From Dromiciops gliroides (taxonomy: Eukaryota; Chordata; Mammalia; Microbiotheria; Microbiotheriidae), in assembly GCF_019393635.1 (NCBI RefSeq), contig NC_057866.1, forward strand, positions 229,041,359 through 229,105,358: a DNA stretch of 64,000 bases, in the 5' to 3' direction. Position 1 is the stretch's first letter. Every line of letters begins with the position of its first letter. The notes under the pieces were generated by a model, which saw only the letters and a program-made list of their open reading frames with translations, was not told where the DNA came from and did not search any database. This document shows, one piece after another, positions 35,170-47,394 of the stretch. The translations under genes and the position numbers were made by a program.

Positions 35170-35350
35170 TAGGGGCTTTTAAACCTGGGGTCCATGAACT
35201 TTAAAAAAATTTGGATAACTATAACTATAATTATATATAATATATATAGGTTTCTTTTGTAATTCTATGTAAGATTTTTTTCAATTTAAAATAATTATTC
35301 TGAGTAGGGGTCCATAGATTTCATCAGATTGGCAAAGAACCCTTGGACTA
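35170..35350 (+). mobile_element. Old DNA transposon-like repeat (same family as 3030-3246)
   Basis: aggggcttttaaacctgggg, tccatgaactttaaaaaaat, ttattctgagtaggggtcca, tagatttcatcagattggca. Confidence 0.6.
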
Positions 35351-35639
35351 GGCCAATCCTCCTCCATGTGACCTTCCCCCTGCATTTTTTTTTTATCAGA
35401 AGAGGAAAGTAGGATCCCAGATCCAGAGTTGGAGCTGTAAGGGTTCTTGGATGTATGCTAGTCCAAGTCCCCTCTGTCAGACAAGGAAACTGAGGTTTGG
35501 GGTGTGTGCACATGTGCATGTGTGTGTGAATTAACTTGCCCTAAGTCATACAGGAAGTATGAGATACAGGATTTCAGCCCAGGTCTTCTGACTTTCCAGA
35601 GGCATCATTACTTTTTCCTCCATTCAACATTACTTCCCT

Positions 35640-36150
35640 ACTTACAAATTGCAATGGCTATTGCTTTTGGGATAAAATTCTAAATCTTCAGCCTTCCATT
35701 TAAAGGACTTGCTAATCTGGCCTCTCCTACCTTTAGAGTCTTATTTCATGTCACTCCCCTTCACATCTGACCTACTTCTAGTTGTACTTTGTCTGAGGAT
35801 TCATCTCCCATATCTGTGCCTTTGTATATAATCTAATGCCTCCTGCCCTCTGCTTCATATAATTGCTGGCTTCTTTCAAAGCATAGCAGGAGAGGCACCT
35901 CCTATATAGGGCTTTTCCTGCTCACATGGTCATTAGCAGGCTCTCTTTCTTGAAATGATTTTGTTTTATTTGTACTTACTTACACATGTCTAGGTCTTAT
36001 TTCCCTCTCTCCCCCACCTAATAGAATGTAAGGTCATTGAAGGAAAGGGCCACCTTCTTTTTGTCTTTGTATCCCTAGTACCTACCACTATGCCTTGCAA
36101 ATAGTAGGTGTGTAATACATGTTTGTTCAATTCAATTGAAGAACAAATGG
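35640..36150 (+). mobile_element. L2 LINE 3' region
   Basis: gataaaattctaaatcttca, tgctaatctggcctctccta, tcatgtcactccccttcaca, aatagaatgtaaggtcattg, tttgtatccctagtacctac, aatagtaggtgtgtaataca, tttgttcaattcaattga. Confidence 0.9.
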
Positions 36151-36589
36151 GTAGGAGGAGAGATATTTTTTTTTACTCTGTGAGGGCCATGCCTATACAT
36201 AAGGTTTCCTTCATATTTTGTCAAGATATCCTGGTTTTACTCAGAAAATAAATGCAGCACTTTGTAAACTAGTCATGCCAGAGCCAGGACACATGGAATA
36301 AGATTTATCATATAAACCCATGCTGAACAAAACCTTTAGAATGGGTACAACAATCCCTGTCTTCATCTTCTAACTACTTTCCTTTAGAAGTCTTAAGGAG
36401 AAAGTCTGGTGGGCTGGTGGTCCATTAGCCATTGTTTTGGTTGGAGTCCATAGAGCCTGATGATGATGCTTACCTGGGGCAGAAAGAGGCTACACAAAAT
36501 GCATTTATGATTGTTTTCCCAGGGATGTTTTCAATGGAATTTCATCTCCTAAGATGTTTCCAAGGTACCTTTAAGATAACAGATAAAAG

Positions 36590-36850
36590 ATAAGATAACA
36601 ACTTGAATTTATCTAGCACTTTTCTATTTTCAAAGTGTTTTTATGAACATCATCCCATTTGATACCCCTTTCTCTCTCCCTCCCTCACCAATCCCTTTTA
36701 GGTAAGCAGTGTGAATATTATTGTCCTCTTTTTACAGATGAGGAAAATGAGGCCTGCTGCCTCCCACCTCCAAATTGAATAACTTGTCCAAGCCCTCATG
36801 ATTAGTAAGTAATGGAGCAGGCACTCAAACCCAAGTCAGGTATGAATTCC
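36590..36850 (+). mobile_element. MIR-type SINE
   Basis: aacttgaatttatctagcac, tttcaaagtgtttttatgaa, tttttacagatgaggaaaat, aacttgtccaagccc, gattagtaagtaatgg. Confidence 0.75.
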
Positions 36851-38784
36851 AATGCTCTCCAAAGCTTTTCAAATAGTTTGCTCTTATTTCCTTGTTTTCT
36901 AGGGATAGAGTGTTGGGAAGTGTTTCTAGGCAGTGTCAGGGATCCTTGATGATTTATCCAAATTCTCATTCTCTTCTCCATTCCTGGGAGGCTACTCCTT
37001 AGACTTAGCTCAAGACTCTCTAAGAATATTGTCATCCTTAATTTTCTATCAAAATCCATAGGGTTGCTTCTGGTCTGGGCCACATATTGAACAGTTCAGA
37101 TTTATACCTTATATTTATACCTTAGTTGGAAGCAAGGGTGCGTACAGGGAGAAAGGGAGATTGAATGAAGGCATGGATGAATATGTGCATGTGTGCATGA
37201 AGGCATCATACGAAAAAGTATAACTTAGGCTCTGGGAGTGATTCCCCTTTCACTCACTTTGTTGGGCCAGGGCCATACAGAGGAGCTGACGACTTCTCCA
37301 TCAGATTACTAAGGGGTTAATTCTGTGGGCTTGTGAGGTGGTTTGTTATTGCTGCTTGTGAGCACCCACTGGTGTGCTGCCTGATATAAATGTTTGCCAG
37401 TTAACATCTCCTCAATTTCAATTAATGAATGAAAATCAGTTTATTTTTCCAAGGGATATTGATGGAGAAGGTAGAATAAGAGCCAAAATACAAAATTATA
37501 CCCTCAAAGTCTTGAATACCCTTTCCCATAGTACATACAGAATCCAGGGGAAGTAGGTTCAAGTTTAGAGAGCATATGAGGCAAAGGGGTTCCTGATTGC
37601 TTATGTATAGTTTTCTGCTGGGATCCTTGGAGAATCTGAAAACTGCCTTATTAATGCATCTAATTTTTCCATGGCTCCTGACTGTGCCTGACTTAGATTT
37701 GTTTCCTCATATATTGTTTCCCTCAATATTGGGAAAAAACAACTTCCCAGATACTTGGAGATCATTCAACAGTTAACAAAAAGAGATTTATTTCATAATA
37801 GCAGGAGAACGATATTAAACAATGATGGGCATTGAGAATATCTGAAGTTGATTTAGCTGACAGAAGCTCTCTTGCTTGGGTTGCTTATTGTCATCTACTA
37901 TCCAAGCACCATCATAACTGCTATGTTATGACCAAGATGTCTAAGGAGTGATAATAACAGACTGAACCTTTAGTCTCTTGAGCCAACCAAATCTCAAGGA
38001 TGGCCTTAATACATTTTAAGGAAAAACTTGTGTGAAGGGGAAGGGATTAGAATATTACTCCAACTACAGTACTTGATGAAGATGCTGCTATCACTTCTAG
38101 TAACAGTGGCAGGGTGGGGACAGGAAATCCAGATCTTCCAGTCTTTTGAAGTTCACAAAGTCATTCTCTATCCCATTCTCTATCCCAAAGTGAGGATAGG
38201 AAGGAGGAGGGAAGAGTATGCCCTCTTCCCAATCAAATCTCTTTCAATGTGGTTAAAATGATTCTACTACTAAACTGATGTTCCACTAGAATATTAGATT
38301 CCAAAATGGTTTCTTTTTATCTAACCCCTATAGGGTATGACTGACTCTCTTCAACCACCCTTAAGATATTTCTGGGGTGGCATCATTTGCTTTCATACAA
38401 TAGCTCAGAAACACTTCCCTCCTCCTTTAATTTGTTGCTTATAACTAGTTTATGCCTTTGATTGATTGCTTGCTTGATTCAATAGAGAAGAGTGAGACCT
38501 CTGTAAAGATTGTGGTGGGGATTTGGAATACTTTTCTTAGAAGTAAGACCCTGGGTATGTTAATAATGTTTACTTTGAATAGATGTCCTAATTCTATTTG
38601 ATGAGGATGTTACTTATGGTAAAAGTTTTGATTCAGTAGTTAAACAGCTGTTGTGTATAGCACACTCTGCCTAGGGAAGATACACTGTAGATAAATACAA
38701 CAGTCTCTGTCTTTCTGGGGCTTATAGTCATAAGAAGATAAGATATATACATAGATAACTCGTGTGTGTATGTATGCTTGTGCA
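36851..38784. other. No gene recognised
   Basis: Nearly 2 kb of apparently unique DNA, the largest block here without a recognisable repeat. The longest frames (36802-37083 minus, 38028-38261 plus) have no family resemblance. Confidence 0.45.
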
Positions 38785-38960
38785 TGTTTTTGCGTGTGTG
38801 TGTGTGTGTGTGTATTTTACCTCTGATTTCATGGGGAATTCCCTCTTTACCAGTGCACATTGACACCTTCTTTGCAGTACTGAGAGGTTAAGTTGATCTT
38901 TAGGGTCACACAGCTAGTATGTGTCAGAGGTGAGACTTCAGTTCCAAAGAGAATGTTATT
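38785..38960 (+). mobile_element. (GT)n and MIR-like relic
   Basis: A (TG)n run lies at 38791-38813. 38865-38960 holds gagaggttaagttgatcttt, agggtcacacagctagtatg, tgtcagaggtgagacttcag. Confidence 0.65.
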
Positions 38961-39009
38961 GGCTCCATAGATCTGGGAAGGCTTCAGAGAGGGCTGGTTT
39001 TTAATGTAC

Positions 39010-39415
39010 TAAGTAGGCAAAGAGGGAAAATGAAGATCTTCCAGGCAAAGGGAATTATATGAAAAAGCACAGACCAAAAGGCATTTATTTAAAAAAGCAG
39101 TGCTTTTTTGGAGAGCCAAGAATGATCATTTTTGTAAAGATTCTGGAATACAGGGAGGGAAATATTAGGAAATTAAGCTGGAAGGATAGGGTGCTGACCA
39201 ATTGTGGAACATCTAGAACACTTAGGGGAAAAGTCTCAATTTTATTTGAGAGGCAATAGGTAACTAAAGATTTTTAGAGTAGAACAGGGCCAGATCTACT
39301 TGTAAGATGATTATTTTGGCAGTAGTATGAAAGATGGATTGGATGAGGTAGAGGCAGAAATAATTGTTATGAAGTTGTTGCAACAATTCAGATGGGTAGT
39401 TGTAAACTGGTGAAA
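39010..39415 (-). mobile_element. L2-type LINE fragment, antisense
   Basis: tcttccaggcaaagggaatt, ttttatttgagaggcaatag, agaacagggccagatctact, gatgattattttggcagtag, gttgcaacaattcagatggg, all in the expected antisense order. Confidence 0.75.
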
Positions 39416-39443
39416 AACAGTTTGACTGGTATGGTCCAATACC

Positions 39444-39475
39444 CTTCTCCCCCCTCCCCCCCCCCCCCCCCCCCC
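39444..39475. repeat. Poly(C) tract
   Basis: ctcccccctc followed by about 22 uninterrupted C. Runs of this length are unstable and error-prone in sequencing, so the exact count is uncertain. Confidence 0.9.
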
Positions 39476-40815
39476 ATGTATGTATTTACCTAGAGACCAG
39501 GCCCTTCTCCTCCTCCTGCCTCTTAGCTCTTTGCTGTTAAGAGTTAAGTTTCCTAAATCCCTGCCCCTCATTCCTCACTCCTTATTTGGTAATTTAGAAA
39601 ATGCCTTCTCTTCATTGATTCTATAGATAACAGAATAAACTCCTATTGGTGTCATACTGGCACTTTGTTTAGAATTCTATATAAATGTGAGTACATACAT
39701 ATATATCTATATAATACGTATAAGCATATATGTGGTACTCTGAGATTTTTTTTAAAAAAAGAACTATCTCATGTGAATCAAAGATGGCATAATCTTTTTC
39801 TCCCTCTCCTCTAAGTTCCCTTAGCACACTGAATTATTTTCCCAAAGTCTAGCACTCAGCAATGCCCAAAATGTGTTGGGCCAAATGCTATTCCTGTTAA
39901 TTTTTAAACTCATGTGTTTATAAGGAAGCATATTCCACATGTTACTAATTATTTCACACATAATTAATCAAAATACTCAAGGATTTTTAGACCATTCAAT
40001 GTATGTTAGAACTCTTTCCCCTTCTTTACAAATTGAAGTTGCCTTTGGCTTCAATTTTGATGGAAACACCAAACCAATCTGTTTTATAAGCTTAATAAAA
40101 TGTGTTCTCCTGGATGTATTCTTGCCTGGATCCGGGGGCCCCAACTTGAATTCTTCTTCCCTTAAATAACTGTTCATTTCTAATGGAGTAATGGGGGCAT
40201 TCTACTTTCTTCAAGGCTTTCTTCTAGACAAGTCAAACCCCAGCAGAGTGAGTGTCCACAGGTGTTTGGGAGTTTCCATGACTCTGAATGGAGTTCACTT
40301 TCAGGTTTAATATCAGATGGAAAAGGGGAAACACTAAATTGACATTTGACTTAGAGTTGGCAAACAAAAAGTACATGATGAGCAACCCTCATGAGTAGGG
40401 AAAGGAAGAAAAAGTGAGTGTTCAAGAAGTAATATTAGACCCAACTCAATGGTATGCATGGTGAACTAGAGATGGGTAATCAGGATGTAGTGATTTGGGT
40501 GATGACAAATGCAAGGGGATAGTGGATACAATAAGAAAAGGGAAACCACTTTCTAATGATCTCAATGCATCACATTTTGGGATGGAAAGGGAGTTTGTGG
40601 AGAGCTTTGATAAGTCATAAGGACAGGGGCCAAAAACCTCTTGGGAAGAACAGTCTGAAAAGAGAGCTCCATGCAGAATACTGATCAGGAAAGAGACCTG
40701 GGGTGGATTGTAGCTCCTACATTGAAACCATCTGCACAAGATTTGGCAGTAGTAAAATCCAAGGTCTAAGAGTGTATAAATATGGAGAACATAGTACATC
40801 AGCAGTAAGTTATTC
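39476..40815. other. No gene recognised
   Basis: AT-rich with no recognised repeat. A minus frame of 117 codons (40446-40799) has no family resemblance; part of it may be L3-derived. Confidence 0.4.
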
Positions 40816-41080
40816 TGGCATTAAAAAGGGAGCCAGTGAGAACACATTTGGAATACTGGTGTAATTCTGGTCAGTATTTTATTGAGAGGAAATTGCAAAG
40901 ATTGAACATGTTCAGCAGGTGGCAACTGAAGGGCCTTTTTCCTTTGGACTAGGTGGGGATGGGAGTGGGTTAAGAACTTAAATTATGCTGGGGGTGGGGA
41001 ACATTACTAACATTGCTTATATGGAAAGAAAATTGGAGAAGAGAGAGAAGTCAAAGGAGTAAATACTGAAAGGTAAGGAA
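40816..41080 (+). mobile_element. L3/CR1-type LINE relic
   Basis: ttggaatactggtgtaattc, tggtcagtattttattgaga, ggaaattgcaaagattgaac, atgttcagcaggtggcaact fit the 3' part of an L3 ORF2. Very diverged. Confidence 0.5.
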
Positions 41081-41535
41081 CAGATTGATGTCAGTAAGTT
41101 TCCTGATCTTAAGAAAAGAAATTATTCCAAATAAAGAAGTTAGGAATTGAAATGTAGCATTAATGGAAGAGCCTGGTGAATAGAAATAATCAATAGACTC
41201 AGGGATGAACTCCAGTAGAAATAGAAATATATTCCCTTTTGTTCCAAGTGCTGATTTTTAATAGTTGAAATAAGATTGTTATTGAATGCTTCTTTATGAA
41301 ATATGGAATAATAGAAACCCATTGATACTAGGCAGTGGTATACTATTCTCATAATAATACTAATATTATTTAAAATTGAAAGCACATGTGTCTTTGGGGG
41401 TAAAAATATCCCAAATTAGATTTGGGATCACCACAGTGAAGGGATGTAACACTAACTCTTCTCTCCTAATTACTCTCCTGTCACTGAAAGTTCCTTTTGC
41501 TGAGCTTAAGATTGCCCTTAGGCAAACACAGAGTG

Positions 41536-41583
41536 TGGGGGTATGTGGGGGTGGGGGGTAGGGTGTGGAGTGCGGGGGTGGGA
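41536..41583 (+). other. G-rich tract, possible G-quadruplex
   Basis: Six G runs of 3-6 within 48 bases on the + strand (gtgtgggggtatgtgggggt at the start). It meets the quadruplex pattern; no gene start is visible nearby. Confidence 0.45.
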
Positions 41584-41714
41584 AAGGAACAAATAGTAAG
41601 AAGTTGAAGTTAATAAGGTTTTCATGGATGAAATTGAAATGCAAGCTCACCATGTGACTATCCTTGCTTATTCTTAAACATTGTGACTTGACTGGTCCCA
41701 TTTATTACATTAAT

Positions 41715-42225
41715 CATTTCCAAAATTGCTGAAATAATGAGTCTTACAACTTGTACTTTTGCCTTTTCCTATTCAGGTCTCATTTATTTTCTTTCCTGTC
41801 CTAAATCACGACCCTACCTTACTCCTTTCCCCATCCGCTTCCTTTTACCTCTCCATCACCCCTTACATTATTACAAGTTGGTTCATAGCAATGCATCCTC
41901 TGCCTCTGAATATCATCTTTTTGAAATTCTCCATTCCATCTCTAATCTAGTTGCCCTTCATACACTATAAAGTGCAACCTAACTTGCTGGTCCTCAAAAA
42001 CAACATTACATCTCCTGCACATTTGCACTGACCACCCTCCATTTGGAAGGCATGCCTTCAGTTCTGCCTCTTACAATCCCTTATCTTTATCAAAGCTTAG
42101 TTTAAGCACTACTTCCTTCATGAAGCCTTCATGAGATCAGGAGTCTCCCTAACTGTTAATGCCTCTCCACAACACAAAGTACTTTGAATTTATTTTGTAT
42201 ATATTTTATGTAAGCATTACTGGCA
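41715..42225 (+). mobile_element. L2 LINE 3' region
   Basis: ccctaccttactcctttccc, tccattccatctctaatcta, catttgcactgaccaccctc, ggaaggcatgccttcagttc, cttcatgaagccttcatgag, tttgaatttattttgtatat. Confidence 0.75.
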
Positions 42226-43190
42226 GTCAAGTAAGAAAGGTTGAGGGATTAATCATTTCCTGAGCCAAAGGACCTATCTGAGCATGCTCAGATAGGCTTC
42301 TCCCTCCCCCCACCCCAATCCTATAAGTAGAGCTTTTTAAAATTTAATTTAATTTTTTAATCTATTCAGGGTCATGGCTTTTCCTTTTTAAGCAATCCAT
42401 ACCATTTCCCTTCATGGGTGTGATCTTTTTTTTTCCTTCCAAATTAGAAGTGCCAAAGAACTACCACCAAGAAAAAAAAGAATTAAAAATGTTCACATTT
42501 CACCTTCTTATAGACAGGGACTCACAGTAGCTTATATTTCATTAATAGCAGTATCTTGATTTCAGGTTCTTTCCAGGTGTACAATGTATAACGCTAACCT
42601 TCTCAGGTTGCTAAATAGTTATAAATTAGCTCTAAGCCTCATGTGAACTGATGAGATAGTCTCCTGTCTCCAGCCAAGGAATTTTGTCTTTCTCTTCCTT
42701 TTATTTATATACATAAAAATAAGTGAAGAATTACAAACTATTTGGGCTTATGTTGACCACATTTAAAAAACACAAGTTAGAAACTTAGAAACCAAAGTTT
42801 TCATTTAAAACAAAAGTTAAGGCATACCAGCCTCTGAAGGAAGCAAGGAAATGAAAGTGATCAAATAACCCCATAGGAACATTTAGCTTCTCTGGAGACA
42901 TCACAGCCTAGGAACAGTACAGAAATCTGACAGACCCTCTGACACTATTATGGCTTATCAGTAACTTCTCATTTCCATGTCTCTTTACCACACCTCCCAC
43001 CTGTGATTTTGTCCACTTCTTTGGCCTCCTCATCTTCCTATTCACTCAGCTTTTATTTCTGGATCCCACCCACAAATCCTTTTTCAAAAGTTGAAAGGGA
43101 GCTGAATTTGGGATTCAGAGTTAGCCCACTGAATTTGCAGCAAAGGAAATATCTCTTCCCCCTCCACCTGTGGATGTGGTGGCTAAGCTG
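42226..43190. other. No gene recognised
   Basis: Unassigned. A 16-base inverted pair (gacctatctgagcatgctcagataggcttc around 42270-42299) forms a near-perfect hairpin. Confidence 0.4.
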
Positions 43191-43194
43191 TGGC

Positions 43195-43300
43195 TATGTA
43201 TTGTTTCACCAACAGAATACAAACTCCTTAAGAATGGGAACTGTTTCATTTTTAAAAGTTTGTATCCTCTGCATTTAGCATCTTGTCTGATAGATAATCT
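43195..43300 (+). mobile_element. L2 LINE 3' fragment
   Basis: ccaacagaatacaaactcct, taagaatgggaactgtttca, gtttgtatcctctgcattta. Confidence 0.65.
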
Positions 43301-43748
43301 GATAATATTGGCCAAAGTTGTCACTTCAAAGATATCATGGAATAATTTAGATGGAGGAATGATATATATTTTGGATATTTTATACTGTCTGGCACTTAAT
43401 AGCTAAAATTAACTTAACTCACAAATGCCTTTTGAAGAAATATGTCCAGGACCACAAAAAATCAGAGGAACAACCATTCTCAGTCACTAAACTTTGTCTA
43501 GTTTTAGTATCATGGGGATGTGTTTTATTTCTCTCTATGATGAGCACAAAGAACATTTCACAACTTCTTTCTCTCCCGGAAAAGCAAGAGACCATTGACA
43601 CTTGTTCTCTGATGTAGCTTATGGCAAAAACAAAACAAAAAAATCTTCGACAACAAAGCAAAACAAAACAAAAAACCCTCATTGACTGGCCTTGAATCAG
43701 CTATAGAAACACATCTATTTTGAGTTTTGTGTTTTCTTTATTAGCATT

Positions 43749-43897
43749 TTTTTTTTTGCAGGGCAATGGGGGTTAAGTGACTTGCCCAGGGTCACACAGC
43801 TAGTAAGTGTCAAATGTCTGAGGCCGGATTTGAACTCAGGTACTCCTGAATCCAGGGCCGATGCTTTATCCACTGCACCACCCAGCCGCCCCCCCCC
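43749..43897 (-). mobile_element. A-tailed tRNA-derived SINE
   Basis: Full-length reverse copy. Duplication ATTAGCATT lies at 43740-43748 and 43898-43906. A C-run sits at the head side. Confidence 0.93.
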
Positions 43898-43984
43898 ATT
43901 AGCATTATTTTTAACAAGAAATTACTGATATTTTAGTTCATCCCTAAAAAATAAATATCAGAACTCACTCAAAGAGTTTACAAC

Positions 43985-44300
43985 AAATTTTTCTTTTGCC
44001 TCCATCATTTTGGACACCTCCTCATATCTACCTCTTAGAATCCTTATCTTCCTTCATGGTTTATTTCATGGTCCCTCTACTATGCAAGACTTTTCCTTAT
44101 CTCTATATATGTTATTGTTCTTTCTCTCCTTGAATTATCAGGAAAATCCATAACTGTTTAGATATTGCTTCCCCTTATTAGGATGTAAATTCACTGAAGG
44201 CATGTTCTACTTTTTCATTTTGTCTTTGTAACCTAAATGCCTATCACAATGCCTTGTATATAGTAGGAGCTTAATAAATGTTTGTTGTATTGGCTTGGAA
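43985..44300 (+). mobile_element. L2 LINE 3' end
   Basis: atttcatggtccctctacta, ttaggatgtaaattcactga, aggcatgttctac, caatgccttgtatatagtag, gagcttaataaatgtttgtt. Confidence 0.88.
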
Positions 44301-45090
44301 TGGATTGAGTAAAACACATGGAAGTCTCCAGGTTTGTTCACAGGAGCTAATCAGAGACTGGAGAGATACACTAATTTTCTCAGGCTTTTTCTCTGAATTT
44401 CTCTTTCATGAAGTACCTAGGTATTAGGCAGTGGCATTAAAATGGTAGCACTTCCAAAAAGACACCTGCACTATAGCCAGTTATTGAAATGCTGAAATAA
44501 TGATTGGATTTCATTCCTACCATCTGTTTTGAAGATTTGGTCCATTATATTCCTCTTTCCTCTTTTATGATTTCCCCCCCTGCTTTCTAATTACTGCATT
44601 TAAAAGAAAAACCTGCATTCATTGGAAACTTCCTCCATGAGAATAGTTGAAACCTACAAGTGAATAGGTCCAACTTAGCGGAAACCCAGTAAGTTGCCAG
44701 AATGTTAGCAGCAGCAGGAGGTTCCAATTTTGTGTAGTTTTAGGGGCTTTTAGTGCCAAAGGAAGCTGTGTATGATTAGATTAACTTCAAGATCTGCAAG
44801 GTCTCTACTCTTGTAATCTTACTGATGGCTCTGCTACCAAACTTGGCTTATTTGGAACTCAAGGAAGTCTGTACTTTTACTATTTTTTAAAAAAAGTCTT
44901 TTCAAATAGAAAATTCATCAGTTATAGTAAACATTGTCTATGGAACTACGTGTCTAAATTCCTTTTTATCTTTTAATCTCCTGCCTTCACATCATTTTAA
45001 GAAAATGAAACATTATTACTATCTATTCTCAGGGAGACATATTTGACTTCTCTTTTGTCCTCAAGGGTCTTATTTATGAAATAATAGCAA
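44301..45090. other. No gene recognised
   Basis: Unassigned AT-rich DNA. Confidence 0.4.
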
Positions 45091-45094
45091 GAGC

Positions 45095-45270
45095 AGTCCT
45101 AGGAATCTGGTGACCTGGATTCTAGTCCTTCCTCTGCAACTCCTAGCAATATGACTTTGAGTTATCACTATATTTCTCCAAACCTGTTTTGTCATTTGTA
45201 AAATTTGAGGGTTAGACTAGATGACTTCTAGGGTCTTTCCCAGCCAAAAGGATCAATGAGCGTATGATTC
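45095..45270 (+). mobile_element. MIR-type SINE relic
   Basis: gtgacctggattctagtcct, cctctgcaactcctagc, gacttctagggtctttccca, gtatgattctatttcaaa. Confidence 0.75.
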
Positions 45271-45397
45271 TATTTCAAATAGCAGTTCAAATAACATACT
45301 TCCTGCTTTGTGTGTATGTGGGTATGGTGGGGGAGAGAGGCTCTGCTGGTATATTTGGTGCCACCTCTCTCAAAGGATTTTGCTTTCATGATAAGTA

Positions 45398-45399
<2 letters not shown>

Positions 45400-45452
<53 letters not shown>
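45400..45452. repeat. (CT)n microsatellite
   Basis: About 26 CT units followed by about 110 bases of imperfect TC-rich sequence. Confidence 0.97.
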
Positions 45453-45455
<3 letters not shown>

Positions 45456-45599
45456 CCTTCCCCATTTCTTTTTCTCTATCTCTGCTTCCTCTCTTTATTC
45501 CTCTCACTACCTTTCTCTACCTCTCTATGTCTTTCTCTTTGTCTGTCTCTGTCTCTGTGTCTATTTCTCTCTCTTGGACTGAACCTAGGATTCTTATGT

Positions 45600-45780
45600 A
45601 TAGGATACTCCAAGTGAGGAAACTCCCTCAATCAATACAGATCAGTACTTTCCCCTGTAATTTATAGCCTTAGGCATTTTCCTGGTAGTGCTTGTGACTT
45701 GGCCCAGGGTCACACAGCTAGTGTATGTTAGAGATGGGAATTGAATGGGGTCTTCTTGAAGCTTTTTAATCTATTATATC
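45600..45780 (+). mobile_element. CORE-SINE relic
   Basis: gaggaaactccctcaatcaa, tacagatcagtactttcccc, tgtaatttatagccttaggc, cttggcccagggtcacacag, ctagtgtatgttagaga. Related scraps occur at 15075 and 38865. Confidence 0.7.
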
Positions 45781-45878
45781 TTTAAAAAGAAAAAAGTAGA
45801 ATATACATATGATATTGATAATTTTCTTTGGTTGCCTAAAACAATAAATGAATGGCTGAAACCTAGATCTAAAATTGA

Positions 45879-45988
45879 CAGTCAGGATTCAGGAGGACCT
45901 GAGTTCAAATCTGGCCCCAGACACTTGACACACACTAGCTGTTTGACTCTGGGTAAGTCACTTAGCCCCCATTGCCCTGCAAAAAAAA
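45879..45988 (+). mobile_element. 5'-truncated A-tailed SINE
   Basis: Begins inside the head (gtcaggattcaggaggacct) and lacks the first ~35 bases. The possible duplication AAAATTGA (45871-45878, 45989-45996) overlaps the A-tail, so it is less secure. Confidence 0.85.
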
Positions 45989-45996
45989 AAAATTGA

Positions 45997-46556
45997 GAGC
46001 CATTTTATATTATTTCCCAGCCATTTTCTGGAGCTTTCTTCCCACTTTACTTCTCATTTTTGAGTGTGAAAGCTGCTGACCATGTGGATCAGTCTATAAC
46101 CTTCAGCTTTCTTCTCATTCACAGTCTTCACTGTCCCAAACCACTTTTCTCAAGTGTCAAATACTGGCCAAAGTCCAGTGGTGAAAGAAATGTGATTTGT
46201 ATGAGAAAGTCCTGGGCAGGAGCCTACTTTTAGTGAAACCAACAGAATGTGAGAACTTGATAGCTCTGCTGTAACTGCCTAATGTTGGCAATCACACCTA
46301 ATAACATCCGGTAAATATAACACACATGGTGACATACCTTGTGTTGATCTTTCTGTAAGTAAAGGCCAGTTACCATAGGTCATGGATTTAGATGGTCCAA
46401 AAACTTTCATGCTTGAGCTCCTTCAGGTCAGGTAAGTTCCCCTGTTCAATTAGGTTGTCGATTTTCAAACCAGTGTGTTGGGCATTGGTAAAAGAAAAGG
46501 GACAAGCAAGCTTTCTCTTGACAGCCTTCCCCCTCTCTGCCATATGTCTGCCTATC
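45997..46556. other. No gene recognised
   Basis: Unassigned. Confidence 0.4.
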
Positions 46557-46692
<136 letters not shown>

Positions 46693-47248
46693 CATCTATT
46701 TCTCAACTCTCCCCTTTCTACCTATGTATGTAACTAGCTACTTATCAGTCATCTATCTGCCCCTCCAAAGGCATGTAAAATATTCTTCAATGATATATAT
46801 GGCACTTACTAAAATCTTTAACAACATGGCATTACAACAGTCTACTTTACAGAGCTTTCCATTTCTATCAGTTCTGCAAAGACCTAACATTTTTTATTGT
46901 TATCAGCCTTGATCAGGTTAATTTTTTACTTACACAGGTCTTCAACCAACTTTATAAACATATCACAATTGGAAGCAAGAACACAAATAAGAGCTTGGCA
47001 TTTGTCCAAGGCTTTGGCAGCTTTCTGAATTATACAAGCTAGACCATTGTGGCTGAAGTAGATTTCAGCACTTTTTGTAGTGTTAATGTCTATTATACCT
47101 CTAGCAGAATTGTTTTCCTAGGTCATGACATTGATTCAGGAGTGAAGTTATGTTGAATCTTGAATATAGAGCCTCTACCTCTTGTTCAACTTGATAGTTA
47201 CAGGAAAATATCATGATAGTCCTTTTCCTTCAACAAAACCATTTTGGG
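46693..47248. other. No gene recognised
   Basis: Unassigned. Confidence 0.4.
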
Positions 47249-47308
47249 GAAATTCCATTCTAGATATCACAGATAACAGAAATTCCATTCTAGATATCAC
47301 AGATAACT
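47249..47308. repeat. 30-bp tandem duplication
   Basis: The unit starting gaaattccattctagatatc is present twice in direct tandem at 47249-47278 and 47279-47308 with no visible difference, so it is recent or under conversion. Confidence 0.93.
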
Positions 47309-47394
47309 ACAGAATTTAACAATGACAACAAGAAATGGTAACAAGAACTTAAAGGAATACAAGCACAAACACTACACTATAATGCTCTCTGATA

